Source: Pseudoalteromonas sp. 3D05
GTDB lineage: Bacteria; Pseudomonadota; Gammaproteobacteria; Enterobacterales; Alteromonadaceae
Length of the DNA: 64,000 bases
Assembly (NCBI RefSeq): GCF_002723455.1
Contig: NZ_PDUS01000002.1
Span: forward strand, 87,095-151,094
Direction: 5' to 3'
Part shown: positions 36,640-46,617 of the stretch, piece after piece
Numbering within the stretch: the stretch's first letter is position 1
How the letters are laid out: each line of letters begins with the position of its first letter
The notes under the pieces: model-generated
Seen by the model: only the letters and a program-made list of their open reading frames with translations
Databases searched by the model: none
What the model was told of the DNA's origin: nothing
Position numbers and translations under genes: made by a program

Positions 36640-38613
36640 ATGAGCACACAATCATTACAAAAAATTCTTATTGCTAATCGAGGCGAAATTGCCTGTCGCG
36701 TAATGCGTACGGCAAAACAGATGGGCTTAACCACAGTAGCGGTTTATTCCGATGCAGATAAACATGCTCAGCACGTTAAATTAGCAGATGAGGCTTATCA
36801 TATCGGTGCAGCACCGAGTAAAGACTCATATTTAGTAGCTGATAAAATTCTTAAAGTAGCCCTTGATGCAAACGTCGACTGCATTCATCCAGGCTATGGA
36901 TTTTTATCAGAAAACAGTGAATTTGCAAAAGCCTGTGAACAAAACAGCATTGCATTTATAGGCCCACCTGCAAGTAGTATTGAAGCTATGGGGTCTAAAA
37001 CGCGTGCGAAAGAAATCATGGCTGCGGCAAATGTACCTTTAGTTCCGGGATACTACGGCGATAACCAAGAGCCCGATTTCCTTCAAGCAGAAGCCGATAA
37101 AATTGGCTACCCTGTGCTTATTAAAGCTGCTTTTGGTGGCGGTGGTAAGGGCATGCGGATCGTTGAACACGCCAAAGACTTTTTAACAGCATTGCAAGGA
37201 GCTCAACGCGAGGCCATTGCGGGTTTTGGTAACGATCTGGTGTTACTGGAGCGCTATGTTAATAAGCCTCGTCATGTTGAAGTACAAGTGTTTGCTGATA
37301 ATCACGGTAACTGCGTGTATTTAGGCGATCGCGATTGCTCTTTACAACGTCGTCACCAAAAAGTGATTGAAGAAGCACCTGCTCCGGGTCTTAGCGATGA
37401 ACTTCGTAAAGAAATGGGCGAAGCTGCGGTGCGATGTGCATTAGCTATCAATTATCGTGGTGCTGGTACGGTAGAGTTTTTACTGTGTGGCGATGAATTC
37501 TTCTTTATGGAAATGAATACGCGTTTACAAGTAGAACACCCAGTAACCGAAATGGTCACGGGAGTTGATTTAGTTAATTGGCAAATCAATGTGGCTGCTG
37601 GTAACACCCTACCATTAGAGCAATCTGATATCGTACTGCAAGGCCATAGTTTCGAAGCGCGTATTTATGCAGAAGATCCAAGCAATGACTTTATTCCATG
37701 TTCTGGCACGCTCGATGGCTTGTATATACCAGCTGAATCTGAGTTTGTACGTATAGACACAGGTATCAAACAAGGGGATGAAATAAGCCCGTTTTATGAC
37801 CCCATGATCGCAAAACTCATCGTTCATGATGATACCCGTGCTGCTGCGCTTTCACGTTTAAGTACTGCTCTTGAGCAATTTCATTTAGCTGGATTTAGCT
37901 GTAACGTTAGCTTTTTACATAACTTAGCCAATCATCAAACCTTCAAACAAGGTGCACCAGATACGCACTTTATTGAAGAGCAAGGCGATGCATTGATATC
38001 TAATGATGCTGCGTTAAATACCTATAGCAACGTTATCGCTGCATTTTGCTACTTAACACAGTTAAATAGTCATAGCGTGAACCCTTGGGATCAGCTAACT
38101 GGCTTTATGCTAAACCGTGATCCAGTTATTACTATTCCTTTTAGCGACAGCCCTATCACAGCGACTAAGTTAAGTGATGGTTTTGCAATTCATTCAGATT
38201 CAGTTGACTATACAACCACTGGCACAATTGAAAATAACCTGTGTCAGGTGTTTATAAACGGTGATAAGCATACCTGTCATGTTGTTAATACCGCCAACAC
38301 TATTACAGTGATGTACAAAGCACTACAAACAACGTTTGAATTAATAGACAAACATTACATAAGTGACCATGAAAGTGAGGCTCTGCCGCTTGCAGCTCCT
38401 CTTAATGGTACTGTGGTTAAGCACCTTGTTGAAGTCGGTAAAGAAATACAAAAAGGTGATGCAGTTGTTATTATTGAAGCGATGAAGATGGAGTATACCC
38501 TCAACGCACCGCACGATGGCATTTTGCAAAGTTATTGCTTTGCTGAAGGTGAATTGGTAAGTCATGGTGCCCTGCTTGCTATCGTAACTGATGAGAGTAC
38601 CGCAGATGAGTAA
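36640..38613 (+). CDS. liuD: Methylcrotonyl-CoA carboxylase, biotin (alpha) subunit
   Basis: 657 aa with biotin carboxylase and BCCP in one chain. LQKILIANRGEIACRV opens the ATP-grasp fold, then AAFGGGGKGMRIV, and HVEVQVFADNHGNCV. The C-terminal biotinyl domain has EAMKMEYTL with the biotin-accepting Lys. The ATG at 36640 lies eight bases after the liuC stop. The final codons overlap the liuE start by a few bases, which indicates coupling. Confidence 0.97.
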   Translation: MSTQSLQKILIANRGEIACRVMRTAKQMGLTTVAVYSDADKHAQHVKLADEAYHIGAAPSKDSYLVADKILKVALDANVDCIHPGYGFLSENSEFAKACEQNSIAFIGPPASSIEAMGSKTRAKEIMAAANVPLVPGYYGDNQEPDFLQAEADKIGYPVLIKAAFGGGGKGMRIVEHAKDFLTALQGAQREAIAGFGNDLVLLERYVNKPRHVEVQVFADNHGNCVYLGDRDCSLQRRHQKVIEEAPAPGLSDELRKEMGEAAVRCALAINYRGAGTVEFLLCGDEFFFMEMNTRLQVEHPVTEMVTGVDLVNWQINVAAGNTLPLEQSDIVLQGHSFEARIYAEDPSNDFIPCSGTLDGLYIPAESEFVRIDTGIKQGDEISPFYDPMIAKLIVHDDTRAAALSRLSTALEQFHLAGFSCNVSFLHNLANHQTFKQGAPDTHFIEEQGDALISNDAALNTYSNVIAAFCYLTQLNSHSVNPWDQLTGFMLNRDPVITIPFSDSPITATKLSDGFAIHSDSVDYTTTGTIENNLCQVFINGDKHTCHVVNTANTITVMYKALQTTFELIDKHYISDHESEALPLAAPLNGTVVKHLVEVGKEIQKGDAVVIIEAMKMEYTLNAPHDGILQSYCFAEGELVSHGALLAIVTDESTADE

Positions 38614-39517
38614 CACATTGCCTACACAAGTACGAATTGTAGAAGTGGGTGCGCGAGATGGCCTGCAAAATGAAAGCGCTGTTAGCACCCAAGACAAAGT
38701 GTCACTCATCAACGCTCTTGCTGCAGCAGGGATCCACGATATCGAAGCCGGTGCATTTGTATCACCTAAGTGGGTGCCGCAAATGGCTGATTCGCGTGAC
38801 GTGATTAACTCTCTAAATCTGCCAAATAATAACTTAACCGCCCTCACACCAAATTTAAAAGGGGCACAGGCGGCGCATGAAGTGGGCATAAAAGAGTTTG
38901 CTATATTCACCGCTGCCAGTGAGTCTTTTTGCCAGAAGAACATCAACTGTTCAATTGAACAAAGCATTGCCCGTTTTGCTGATGTTATGGAATTTGCCAG
39001 ACAACATAATATACGTGTACGTGGCTACGTAAGCTGTGTACTAGGTTGCCCCTACGAAGGCGACATAAGCCCGCAACGCGTATTAGAAGTGAGTCAAATG
39101 TTGTTAGACCTTGGCTGCTATGAAATAAGCCTCGGTGACACCATAGGTGTAGGCACAGCTAAAAAGGTGGATGATTTATTTGATGTATTGTTGGCGCATA
39201 TTGATAAATCATTGTTAGCAGTTCACTTTCACGACACTTACGGCCAAGCGCTCACAAATATTTACACAGCCTTAAACCGAGGTATAGCAACGGTTGACAG
39301 TGCAGTAGCAGGGCTTGGCGGCTGTCCTTATGCTAAGGGAGCGTCAGGAAATGTTGCCACTGAAGATGTTGTTTACTTACTGCAAGGGCTTGGCATAGAG
39401 CATGGAATTGATTTAGAAAGACTAGTTAACGCTGGTTGGGCTATTTGTAGTGCATTAAACAAACAACCTGTGAGCAAAGTGTCATTAGCTTTAAAAAATC
39501 AATCTACTGACCAATAA
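38606..39517 (+). CDS. liuE: Hydroxymethylglutaryl-CoA lyase
   Basis: 303 aa. Splits HMG-CoA to acetoacetate and acetyl-CoA. The TIM-barrel enzyme signature is clear: [12 protein letters not shown] at the N terminus (metal Asp), [11 protein letters not shown] (metal HxH) and [20 protein letters not shown] with the catalytic Cys. The start at 38606 overlaps the liuD stop region. This is the last liu gene; scoAB follow 44 bases later and consume the acetoacetate. Confidence 0.97.
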   Translation: MSNTLPTQVRIVEVGARDGLQNESAVSTQDKVSLINALAAAGIHDIEAGAFVSPKWVPQMADSRDVINSLNLPNNNLTALTPNLKGAQAAHEVGIKEFAIFTAASESFCQKNINCSIEQSIARFADVMEFARQHNIRVRGYVSCVLGCPYEGDISPQRVLEVSQMLLDLGCYEISLGDTIGVGTAKKVDDLFDVLLAHIDKSLLAVHFHDTYGQALTNIYTALNRGIATVDSAVAGLGGCPYAKGASGNVATEDVVYLLQGLGIEHGIDLERLVNAGWAICSALNKQPVSKVSLALKNQSTDQ

Positions 39518-39561
39518 TTAATGTATTGGTTTACGACGTAATCATATTAAGGAGTGGGCCC

Positions 39562-40260
39562 ATGGCCGGTTTCGATAAAGTAGTTTCAAGTTATGAAGCT
39601 GCAATGGAAGGTTTAAAGGATGGCGATACAATCATAGCCGGTGGCTTTGGTTTATGTGGCATCCCAGAAGGGCTTATTAACGAAATAAAGCGTAAGCAAA
39701 CTAAAGATCTAACCGTGGTATCAAATAACTGCGGTGTTGATGATTTTGGTCTTGGAATTTTACTGCACGACAAACAAATTAAAAAAATTATCGCATCTTA
39801 TGTCGGTGAAAACGCATTATTCGAACAGCAGCTGTTAAATGGTGAAATTGATGTAGTTCTTACCCCCCAAGGTACTTTAGCTGAAAAAATGCGTGCCGGT
39901 GGTGCAGGCATACCAGCATTTTATACTGCAACAGGTTACGGTACACCGGTAGCGCAAGGTAAAGAAGTAAAAGAATTTGACGGCCGCCCTTATATTCTTG
40001 AAGAATCGATTACGGGTGAATTTGCTATTGTAAAAGCGTGGAAAGCTGATCGTTATGGCAATCTAGTGTTTCGTCATACCGCAATGAATTTCAACCCTAT
40101 GGCAGCAACAGCAGGTAAAATTACCGTTGCAGAGGTTGAAGAAATTGTTGAACCAGGAGAGCTTGAACCGAGCCAAATTCATACCCCTGGCATTTTTGTT
40201 AACCGTGTTATCAAAGGTAATTTTGAAAAACGCATTGAACGCATCACCACCAGCGATTAG
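39562..40260 (+). CDS. scoA: 3-oxoacid CoA-transferase subunit A
   Basis: 232 aa. Together with scoB it transfers CoA from succinyl-CoA to acetoacetate, activating the ketone body made by liuE. The family I CoA-transferase signature [13 protein letters not shown] is near residue 25. The ATG at 39562 is set by the strong RBS AAGGAG (39549-39554). The stop codon is part of the next gene's RBS (TAGGAG), so the subunits are translated together. Confidence 0.94.
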   Translation: MAGFDKVVSSYEAAMEGLKDGDTIIAGGFGLCGIPEGLINEIKRKQTKDLTVVSNNCGVDDFGLGILLHDKQIKKIIASYVGENALFEQQLLNGEIDVVLTPQGTLAEKMRAGGAGIPAFYTATGYGTPVAQGKEVKEFDGRPYILEESITGEFAIVKAWKADRYGNLVFRHTAMNFNPMAATAGKITVAEVEEIVEPGELEPSQIHTPGIFVNRVIKGNFEKRIERITTSD

Positions 40261-40271
40261 GAGTAACGAGC

Positions 40272-40928
40272 ATGGCATTATCACGTGAACAAGTCGCAAT
40301 GCGGGTTGCGCAAGAGCTTCAAGATGGTTATTACGTAAATTTAGGTATCGGTATCCCTACCCTTGTGGCTAACTACGTACCTGATGGTATTGAAGTTATG
40401 CTTCAGTCTGAAAATGGTCTACTCGGTATGGGTCAGTACCCAACAAAAGACCAAGTTGATGCTGATATGATTAACGCGGGTAAAGAAACCGTGACAGCAG
40501 CGACAGGTGCTGCCATATTTAATAGTGCAGATAGTTTTGCAATGATCCGTGGTGGTCATGTAGACTTAACAGTCTTAGGTGCATTTGAAGTTGACCAGAA
40601 CGGAAACATCGCCTCGTGGATGATCCCAAAAAAGCTGATTAAAGGCATGGGTGGTGCGATGGACCTTGTTGCTGGTGCAAAGAATATTATTGTTACTATG
40701 ACCCATGCAAGTAAACATGGTGATTCAAAACTTCTTGAAAGTTGTTCTTTACCACTAACAGGTGTTAACTGTGTAAAGAAAATAGTAACCGATTTAGCCG
40801 TTTTAGAAGTGAAAGACGGCGCATTTCATTTATTAGAACGCGCCCCTGGTGTGTCAGTCGATGAAATAATTAGCAAAACAGCAGGTAAATTACTTGTTGA
40901 TGGTGAAGTCCCTGAGATGGTTTTTTAA
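40272..40928 (+). CDS. scoB: 3-oxoacid CoA-transferase subunit B
   Basis: 218 aa, standard for the B subunit. LGIGIPTLVANY and SENGLLGMG with the catalytic Glu are visible; WMIPKKLIKGMGGAMDLV follows. It is the last gene of the leucine operon and is followed by a strong terminator. Succinyl-CoA as CoA donor is inferred from the SCOT-like family and leucine context; acetyl-CoA is a possible alternative. Confidence 0.94.
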   Translation: MALSREQVAMRVAQELQDGYYVNLGIGIPTLVANYVPDGIEVMLQSENGLLGMGQYPTKDQVDADMINAGKETVTAATGAAIFNSADSFAMIRGGHVDLTVLGAFEVDQNGNIASWMIPKKLIKGMGGAMDLVAGAKNIIVTMTHASKHGDSKLLESCSLPLTGVNCVKKIVTDLAVLEVKDGAFHLLERAPGVSVDEIISKTAGKLLVDGEVPEMVF

Positions 40929-40988
40929 ACCAGACCGACTCACCCTGTACCGACCTCATTCCCAGTGCCAATGGCGCTGAGTTACCCA

Positions 40989-41016
40989 AAATCCCTCTTA
41001 CGAGGGATTTTTTTTG
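40989..41016 (+). terminator. Terminator of the liu-sco operon
   Basis: AAATCCCTC (40989-40997), TTAC loop, GAGGGATTT (41002-41010), then further T residues to 41015. A strong intrinsic terminator 60 bases after the scoB stop. Confidence 0.93.
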
Positions 41017-41097
41017 TCTGTAATTCACTGCACCAATGTATAGCAAGCATATTTTTTATTGCCCCAATGTAGTTAAATTGCTGACATATCGGTTAAG

Positions 41098-41295
41098 TAA
41101 CCTGAACTCTGGATAATAAATCTATCTCCAGCGGCTACTTTCAACGCTAACTGCGTTGAATTTACTTGCATTAGGCCAGCTATTGACGCATAAATTCGCC
41201 TTGTTATCGCTAAAAGTCTCCGGCTGGAGACTAATAAATATATTTGTGATTTAATATCAATACATTAGTACATCTCTTAACCAGAGTTCAGGTTA
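41098..41295. repeat. MITE-like element, family C, with 19-bp terminal inverted repeats
   Basis: TAACCTGAACTCTGGATAA (41098-41116) and TTAACCAGAGTTCAGGTTA (41277-41295) are inverted repeats with one mismatch. Inside, CTCCAGC and GCTGGAG (near 41131 and 41223) form another inverted pair. No coding frame. It lies in the 550-base gap between scoB and the LysR gene, after the terminator at 40989-41016. No clear target duplication is seen. The remainder of the gap (41296-41478) shows only the LysR leader. Confidence 0.75.
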
Positions 41296-41478
41296 AGTAG
41301 CTAAAGTGGCGATTAAAAAAGAGTAACACTGGTTATTGTATTTTTAATAACCGCAATATGTTCACTTTTTACTAATAAAAGCAAAAATTAACCTGTTAAC
41401 TAACTAAAAAAGCTAAGTCTTTGCAAATTGGGTTATTTATTGCTTAACTAACCTTATTGAGAATTACTAACATCGACT

Positions 41479-42360
41479 ATGCAAACACCTATCAGAGGGT
41501 TACGTTCATTTTGTTTTGCGGCAAGAACGTTAAGCTTTAAAGAAGCCGCTAACCAGCTTTACCTAACACCATCCGCTGTGAGCCATCAGATTAAACAATT
41601 GGAAGAGCAGCTAGGTATTGAGCTTTTTGAGCGTCAAACACGTTCAATCCGGTTAACATCCGCAGGGAAAAACTTTTATGATTCTGTTTCACCTTTGATA
41701 AAAGCACTCGAAAAGACCATAACGGAATTTAGTCAGCTACAAGAAAATGTAAATATTAGTATTACCTTACCTGAGTTTTTTGCCAGTGAACTATTAATGC
41801 CAAAACTCAGTGAATGGACCACTGAACACCCAAATACAAATTTGCAATTAAACACCATGAAAACGCGCAAAGAGCTGACTAAACAAAGTGACTTATCAAT
41901 TGTTCTATCATCCTCTAAGCCAATTGAAGGTGTTGTACACGAACTGTTTTCATTATCGTATTCACCGGCATGTAATAAACAAAACTGGGAAGCATGGAAA
42001 GATGCCCCCTTTCAAGCACTCAATGAAGTGCCGTTAATATTGCATAAAGCACGCCCTTGGGCTTGGCACCAATGGGCAGAACATGCCGGCATTGAAGATT
42101 TTGCTCCTAAACAAATTATTCAAATAGACAGTATGTTTGGTGTTGCACGCGCAGCTCAGCAAGGTATGGGAATTGCACTTATCCCATTACCTATTAGCCA
42201 GACATGGTTTGAAGAGCAATGGCTATTTAGTTTTACTGACCTTCCTTTAAAAACAAAAGATAAATACTATTTAGTCCAGCATGAACCAAGTGAATCAAAT
42301 GCTTCGTTAGAATTATTCATAAAATGGATATTAGATACCTTTAAACATCTTAAATTATGA
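41479..42360 (+). CDS. LysR-family transcriptional regulator (GcvA-like)
   Basis: 293 aa. The N-terminal winged helix-turn-helix has FKEAANQLYLTPSAVSHQIKQLEEQLGIELFER (about residues 20-52), and the C-terminal co-inducer domain covers 90-290. The GcvA-like start (RGLRSFCFAARTLSF) places it in that subgroup. The target and inducer are unknown; it is not divergent from any gene in the usual LysR manner, being preceded by the repeat-bearing gap and followed by the diguanylate cyclase gene on the same strand. Confidence 0.9.
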   Translation: MQTPIRGLRSFCFAARTLSFKEAANQLYLTPSAVSHQIKQLEEQLGIELFERQTRSIRLTSAGKNFYDSVSPLIKALEKTITEFSQLQENVNISITLPEFFASELLMPKLSEWTTEHPNTNLQLNTMKTRKELTKQSDLSIVLSSSKPIEGVVHELFSLSYSPACNKQNWEAWKDAPFQALNEVPLILHKARPWAWHQWAEHAGIEDFAPKQIIQIDSMFGVARAAQQGMGIALIPLPISQTWFEEQWLFSFTDLPLKTKDKYYLVQHEPSESNASLELFIKWILDTFKHLKL

Positions 42361-42543
42361 CAGTTCAATAAGTTACTCTTAGAGAATACTTTACTTCTTT
42401 AACTTTTATCCTAGTATTTAATTTAGTTAGGTATTAAGCAGCGCTATCTATTGATAACTAAATTTGTTGTGTTACCAATCAATTTGAGGGAATAAAGTTG
42501 AAAATAGCCCAAATATTGTCTTTTGACATCTGCGGAGCAACGC

Positions 42544-43614
42544 ATGAGTAGAACTGATACCACGCTACTTGAACAAATGCAGATCAGCGACCTTGAAATT
42601 GCCAATAGGATGGAGTTACTAAGCTTAACTAAATCTTCCCTTTCACAAATAGCTCAGCATAAACAACTCATTGAAGATAATATCGATTTAATAGTTGATG
42701 ATTTTTATGAAAAACAAACTGAAATTGATGAAATATCTTTACTCATTGGTGATGCGGAAACACTTACGCGGCTAAGAAATGCACAACGTAAATACGTCAT
42801 TGACCTGTTTTCTGGGAGTTACGACAGTAACTACGTTAATAACCGGTTACGCATAGGCATGGTCCACAAACGCATAGGCGTTGAACCAAAACTGTATCTT
42901 TCAGCAGTTAAAACGCTTAAAGAATTGATAGCTGCTGTATTAAAAAATAATATTAACGACCCCTCTAAATTGGAAAGTACATTAACAACGCTAGAAAATT
43001 TATTTTATTTTGATACAACACTCGTATTCGATACCTATATTGGAAGTCTACTGGGTGAAATTGAGTCAGCAAAAAGAAAGACAGAACAATACGCGAAAAG
43101 TCTTGAGATGAAAGTAGCTGAGCGAACCTTGCAATTAGAAGAGCAAACACGATTAGATCCACTTACCCGCATTTATAACCACCGTGCTATGCAGGATGTG
43201 CTAAGAAGAGAGCTTGCCGTTGCTAAAAGGCGCGATAGTAACTTATCTTTTATTTACATTGATGTTGATAACTTTAAAGAGATTAACGATCTTGAAGGTC
43301 ATTTAAAAGGCAACGAGGTACTTAAGTTTATTGCTAATGTATTGACAAGCTGCATTAGAGAAGTCGATCTTGCCTGTCGTTACGGTGGAGATGAATTTTG
43401 TATTATTTTACCTGATTGTGCCATCGAACAAACTGAGATTATTTGTAATCGTATCATTGAGCAGTTTACTAATAGCTACCCTAAATATGCATTGAGCATG
43501 GGGGTTTCTGGTGTTATGCCTGGTAAAAGCTTAGATTCTGACGCAATCATAAAACAAGCTGACGACAAAATGTACCTGGCAAAGAAAGAACCAGGTTCAT
43601 TTGTCTGTTATTAA
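42544..43614 (+). CDS. Globin-coupled diguanylate cyclase
   Basis: 356 aa. An N-terminal globin sensor (about residues 15-170) has His108 in GMVHKRIGV as probable proximal haem ligand. A linking helix leads to the GGDEF domain (205-350) with RYGGDEF intact (281-285), Asp240/Asp242 metal positions and an RxxD inhibitory site (REVD, 272-275). It should make c-di-GMP in response to O2 or another haem ligand, as DosC-type proteins do. The ATG at 42544 has a GCGGAGC RBS; a TTG start at 42523 is rejected. Confidence 0.9.
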   Translation: MSRTDTTLLEQMQISDLEIANRMELLSLTKSSLSQIAQHKQLIEDNIDLIVDDFYEKQTEIDEISLLIGDAETLTRLRNAQRKYVIDLFSGSYDSNYVNNRLRIGMVHKRIGVEPKLYLSAVKTLKELIAAVLKNNINDPSKLESTLTTLENLFYFDTTLVFDTYIGSLLGEIESAKRKTEQYAKSLEMKVAERTLQLEEQTRLDPLTRIYNHRAMQDVLRRELAVAKRRDSNLSFIYIDVDNFKEINDLEGHLKGNEVLKFIANVLTSCIREVDLACRYGGDEFCIILPDCAIEQTEIICNRIIEQFTNSYPKYALSMGVSGVMPGKSLDSDAIIKQADDKMYLAKKEPGSFVCY

Positions 43615-43634
43615 CGTAACTTAAATTATTAAAT

Positions 43635-44909
43635 TTAGCGAGGTATAAATTCTAATACAGTGGCATTAATGCAGTACCTATCCTGATTATTTGGCCCTTC
43701 TTTTGGGAATAAATGCCCTAGATGAATACCACTGGATTTAGATCTGATTTCTATTCTTTGCATACCATAGCTATTATCTTCGTGTTCTGTGACTGAACCT
43801 TTTACCGGGTGTGTAAAAGATAACCAACCGGTGCCTGATTTAAATCTATCTTGGGTATCGAATAAAGGTACACCACTGAGCTTATCAACAAATTGGCCAT
43901 CCGGCGTATTTTTAAAAATATCATATTGCTTACAAAACGGGCTGTCTGTGCGTGAATTAAAAGCCACTTTATAGGCCTCGCTATCACCTAGCTTAAACGC
44001 GCCTAATACTTTATAAAAATCGAGTCTGTTAATGAAACCTTGGTGTGAGAAAACCTCTTTACCATCTACTAAAAAAATCAACGTTGGTGTGGCCCAAGTA
44101 GGCGATGAAATAGTTAACTGATCAAGTTCATCTGCTTTACGGTATGTGATTGCAATAGTGCCTTTGTAATCATTAGTTACTTCTTTTTTAAGTTTTTCAC
44201 AATAAGGACAGTAATCATTTGAATCAATAATCACTATCTGCTTGCCTATTAACAGCGCACTATTATCTATTTTTGCTTTATCTACTTTGTTAAACACCAC
44301 TCCCGTCGAATGATCTGGGCAATACCCATCTGGGTTTTTAGCAATATAGTCTTGATGATAAGATTCAGCTTTATAGAAGGTATCTAAAGGTTTAATTATG
44401 GTTTTTATATCGCCATAGCCGGCTTTAGACAGGTAAGTTTGATATTCCTGTTTTAACTTATTTGCAAGCTCACGTTGCTCTTCATTGCTCGTCAGAATAG
44501 TTGAACGATATTGGGTGCCAATGTCATTACCTTGACGATTTAGTTGAGTTGGATCGTGACTTTCAAAATATTTTTTGAGCAGTGTTTCAGTCGATATTCG
44601 GTTTGTATTGTATGTAACTTGAACAACTTCAGCATAGTTATTTTCACTAAAACGTCTAGATGGAGCCGTTATATTTCTATAGGACGCTTTAAATCCGCTG
44701 CCATCTGCATAACCAGATACAGCATTGACAACACCAGGTAAAGCTTCGTATCGTTTTTCCGCCCCCCAAAAACAGCCCGAGCCCAAAACTAACGTTTGTA
44801 CATGCATGCTCGCTTGCATTGGACTGTCATTTTTTGCGTTTAAAGCATACCCCGTTAAGCTCACTGTTATTAAAGATGTACACAGAATTAACTTTGTCAT
44901 CTTGCCCAT
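43635..44909 (-). CDS. msrAB: Secreted MsrA-thioredoxin-like-MsrB fusion, methionine sulfoxide reductase
   Basis: 424 aa. A signal peptide (residues 3-23) is followed by three domains. MsrA has GSGCFWGAE (catalytic Cys). The middle thioredoxin-like domain has CPYC and the cis-Pro region ATPTLIF. The C-terminal MsrB has YGMQRIEIR and the catalytic Cys in RYCINATVLEF. The zinc CxxC pairs of MsrB are absent, and SGTGWLSF replaces the usual SGCGWPSF. It probably repairs both sulfoxide isomers in the periplasm. The RBS AAGGAG supports the start at 44909; one at 44900 is possible. Confidence 0.92.
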   Translation of the reverse strand: MGKMTKLILCTSLITVSLTGYALNAKNDSPMQASMHVQTLVLGSGCFWGAEKRYEALPGVVNAVSGYADGSGFKASYRNITAPSRRFSENNYAEVVQVTYNTNRISTETLLKKYFESHDPTQLNRQGNDIGTQYRSTILTSNEEQRELANKLKQEYQTYLSKAGYGDIKTIIKPLDTFYKAESYHQDYIAKNPDGYCPDHSTGVVFNKVDKAKIDNSALLIGKQIVIIDSNDYCPYCEKLKKEVTNDYKGTIAITYRKADELDQLTISSPTWATPTLIFLVDGKEVFSHQGFINRLDFYKVLGAFKLGDSEAYKVAFNSRTDSPFCKQYDIFKNTPDGQFVDKLSGVPLFDTQDRFKSGTGWLSFTHPVKGSVTEHEDNSYGMQRIEIRSKSSGIHLGHLFPKEGPNNQDRYCINATVLEFIPR

Positions 44910-45099
44910 AATATTTAGCTCCTTAAACCACAACTACTCAAATAGACCAAATAAGTAATTAAATAATTTCATTAAAGCTGCTAAATACTTTTTACAATAA
45001 ATCTATACTCGTCGCTTTATATCAAAGCTTCACCGTGAAAAACTTAATATAAAGACCGAAATAAGGTAAAAAGCACTTTTATTTTATATTGGTGTGATC

Positions 45100-46617
45100 A
45101 TGAAAAATATATTAAAAACTTCAGCTTTAACTCTTGCACTCGCAGTTAGTACGCAAGTAAGTGCAGCAAAGTTTAAGTTTTCAACAGAAATTGATAGTTC
45201 AGCACAAACCGTTGTTGTATTTTTTAGCCAAGATGGCGATAACGTACAATTTAAAGCGGTAGATAAACAATTAAATGAACTTCTTGCTCATACTGTTGAC
45301 GTTAAAGGCTACAAAGGAAAAGTAGGTGAAGTATTAGACGTAATTACCCCTAAAGGTAGTCAGCATCAACGTATTTTGGTTGTTGGTACAGGTGAAATTG
45401 AGAAACTTGATAAAGCAGCGATAGCAAAATTAGGTGGCGATGTTCACGCAAAACTTTTAGCAAATAAAGTAAATTCAGCCAGTGTTCTATTTGATGACGT
45501 AAAAGGTGCTTCTAATAATGCACAGCTAGCTGCAAACTTTGCTCACGGTGCTAATTTAAGAGATCACCGTTTTGAAAAATATAAAGAAGAGCCAAACACT
45601 GCCACGATAAGCTATGCTTTTGACGTTGCTGATACCGATAAAACCCGTACCCAATACTCTATTTTACAAAGTATCCAAGAAGGTGTTTTTTTAGCGCGTG
45701 ATTTAACCTCTGAAGTCGCCACTGAAATGACCCCTGTAGATTTTGCCAATGCTGCAAAAGAACTACAAAGTCTTGGCGTAACAGTCTCGGTGCTAGAACC
45801 TAAAGAATTGAAAAAGTTAGGCATGGGCGCGCTTGAAGCTGTTGGCCGTGGTAGCCAACAAGGTGCACGTTTAGTTGTTGCTCATTACAAAGGTTCAAAT
45901 GACAGCCCTATTGCGTTGGTTGGTAAAGGTATTACGTTTGACTCGGGTGGTTACAGTATAAAAACAGGCGCATCTATTGCCAGAATGAAATCTGACATGG
46001 CAGGCGCGGCTGCTGTTCTAGGTACAGTAAAAGCAATGGCATTAGCCAAAGCCGATAAAAACGTGGTTGCTGTAATGGGCATGGCTGCTAACATGGTATC
46101 ACAATTTGCTGTAGCCCCTGGCGATGTTGTTCGCACAGCAGAAGGTTTAAGCGTTGAAATTGTAAACACAGACGCTGAAGGTCGTTTAGTGTTAAGTGAT
46201 GCTATGTGGTATGCAAGAAAGCACTTCAGACCAGAAATCATGATTGACGTAGCAACACTTACCGGCTCTAAAATTAGAGCTGTTGGCAATGACTATGCAG
46301 CAATATTCTCTGATGATGATTCACTTATCTCTGAACTGACATTTGCTGGTAAAGCAGTAAATGAAAACGTATGGCGTTTACCTTTAGGCTATAAAGATGC
46401 ATTAAGTTCAGACATAGCTGACCTTAAAAACATAGGCTCTAGCGGTCCTGGTGCTACAACAGCAGCTAGCTTTTTAGAACATTTTGCCGGTGAAACGCGT
46501 TGGGTCCATATCGATATTGCTGGAAATGCGTTAGCAACCAAAGGCAAAGGAGAAATTTCACCCGGTGGTACTGGCTTTGGCGTTCGTTTATTATCTGAAT
46601 GGTTATTAAATAACTAA
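45100..46617 (+). CDS. pepA: Leucyl aminopeptidase (M17), secreted
   Basis: 505 aa from the ATG at 45100; an in-frame GTG lies two codons upstream. The M17 metal sites are visible: GKGITFDSGGYSIKTG (Lys, Asp), MKSDMAGAAAVLG (Asp) and NTDAEGRLVLSDAM (Asp, Glu, with Arg of the bicarbonate site). Unlike typical cytoplasmic PepA it starts with a clear signal peptide (MKNILKTSALTLALAVSTQ, likely cut after VSA). The predicted location is therefore the periplasm or outside. Monocistronic; a family A repeat starts one base after its stop codon. Confidence 0.93.
   Translation: MKNILKTSALTLALAVSTQVSAAKFKFSTEIDSSAQTVVVFFSQDGDNVQFKAVDKQLNELLAHTVDVKGYKGKVGEVLDVITPKGSQHQRILVVGTGEIEKLDKAAIAKLGGDVHAKLLANKVNSASVLFDDVKGASNNAQLAANFAHGANLRDHRFEKYKEEPNTATISYAFDVADTDKTRTQYSILQSIQEGVFLARDLTSEVATEMTPVDFANAAKELQSLGVTVSVLEPKELKKLGMGALEAVGRGSQQGARLVVAHYKGSNDSPIALVGKGITFDSGGYSIKTGASIARMKSDMAGAAAVLGTVKAMALAKADKNVVAVMGMAANMVSQFAVAPGDVVRTAEGLSVEIVNTDAEGRLVLSDAMWYARKHFRPEIMIDVATLTGSKIRAVGNDYAAIFSDDDSLISELTFAGKAVNENVWRLPLGYKDALSSDIADLKNIGSSGPGATTAASFLEHFAGETRWVHIDIAGNALATKGKGEISPGGTGFGVRLLSEWLLNN

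Noticed and set aside
38341..38967. Long open frame on the minus strand opposite liuD/liuE
   Set aside because: It lies antisense to well-conserved genes and its translation resembles no protein family.
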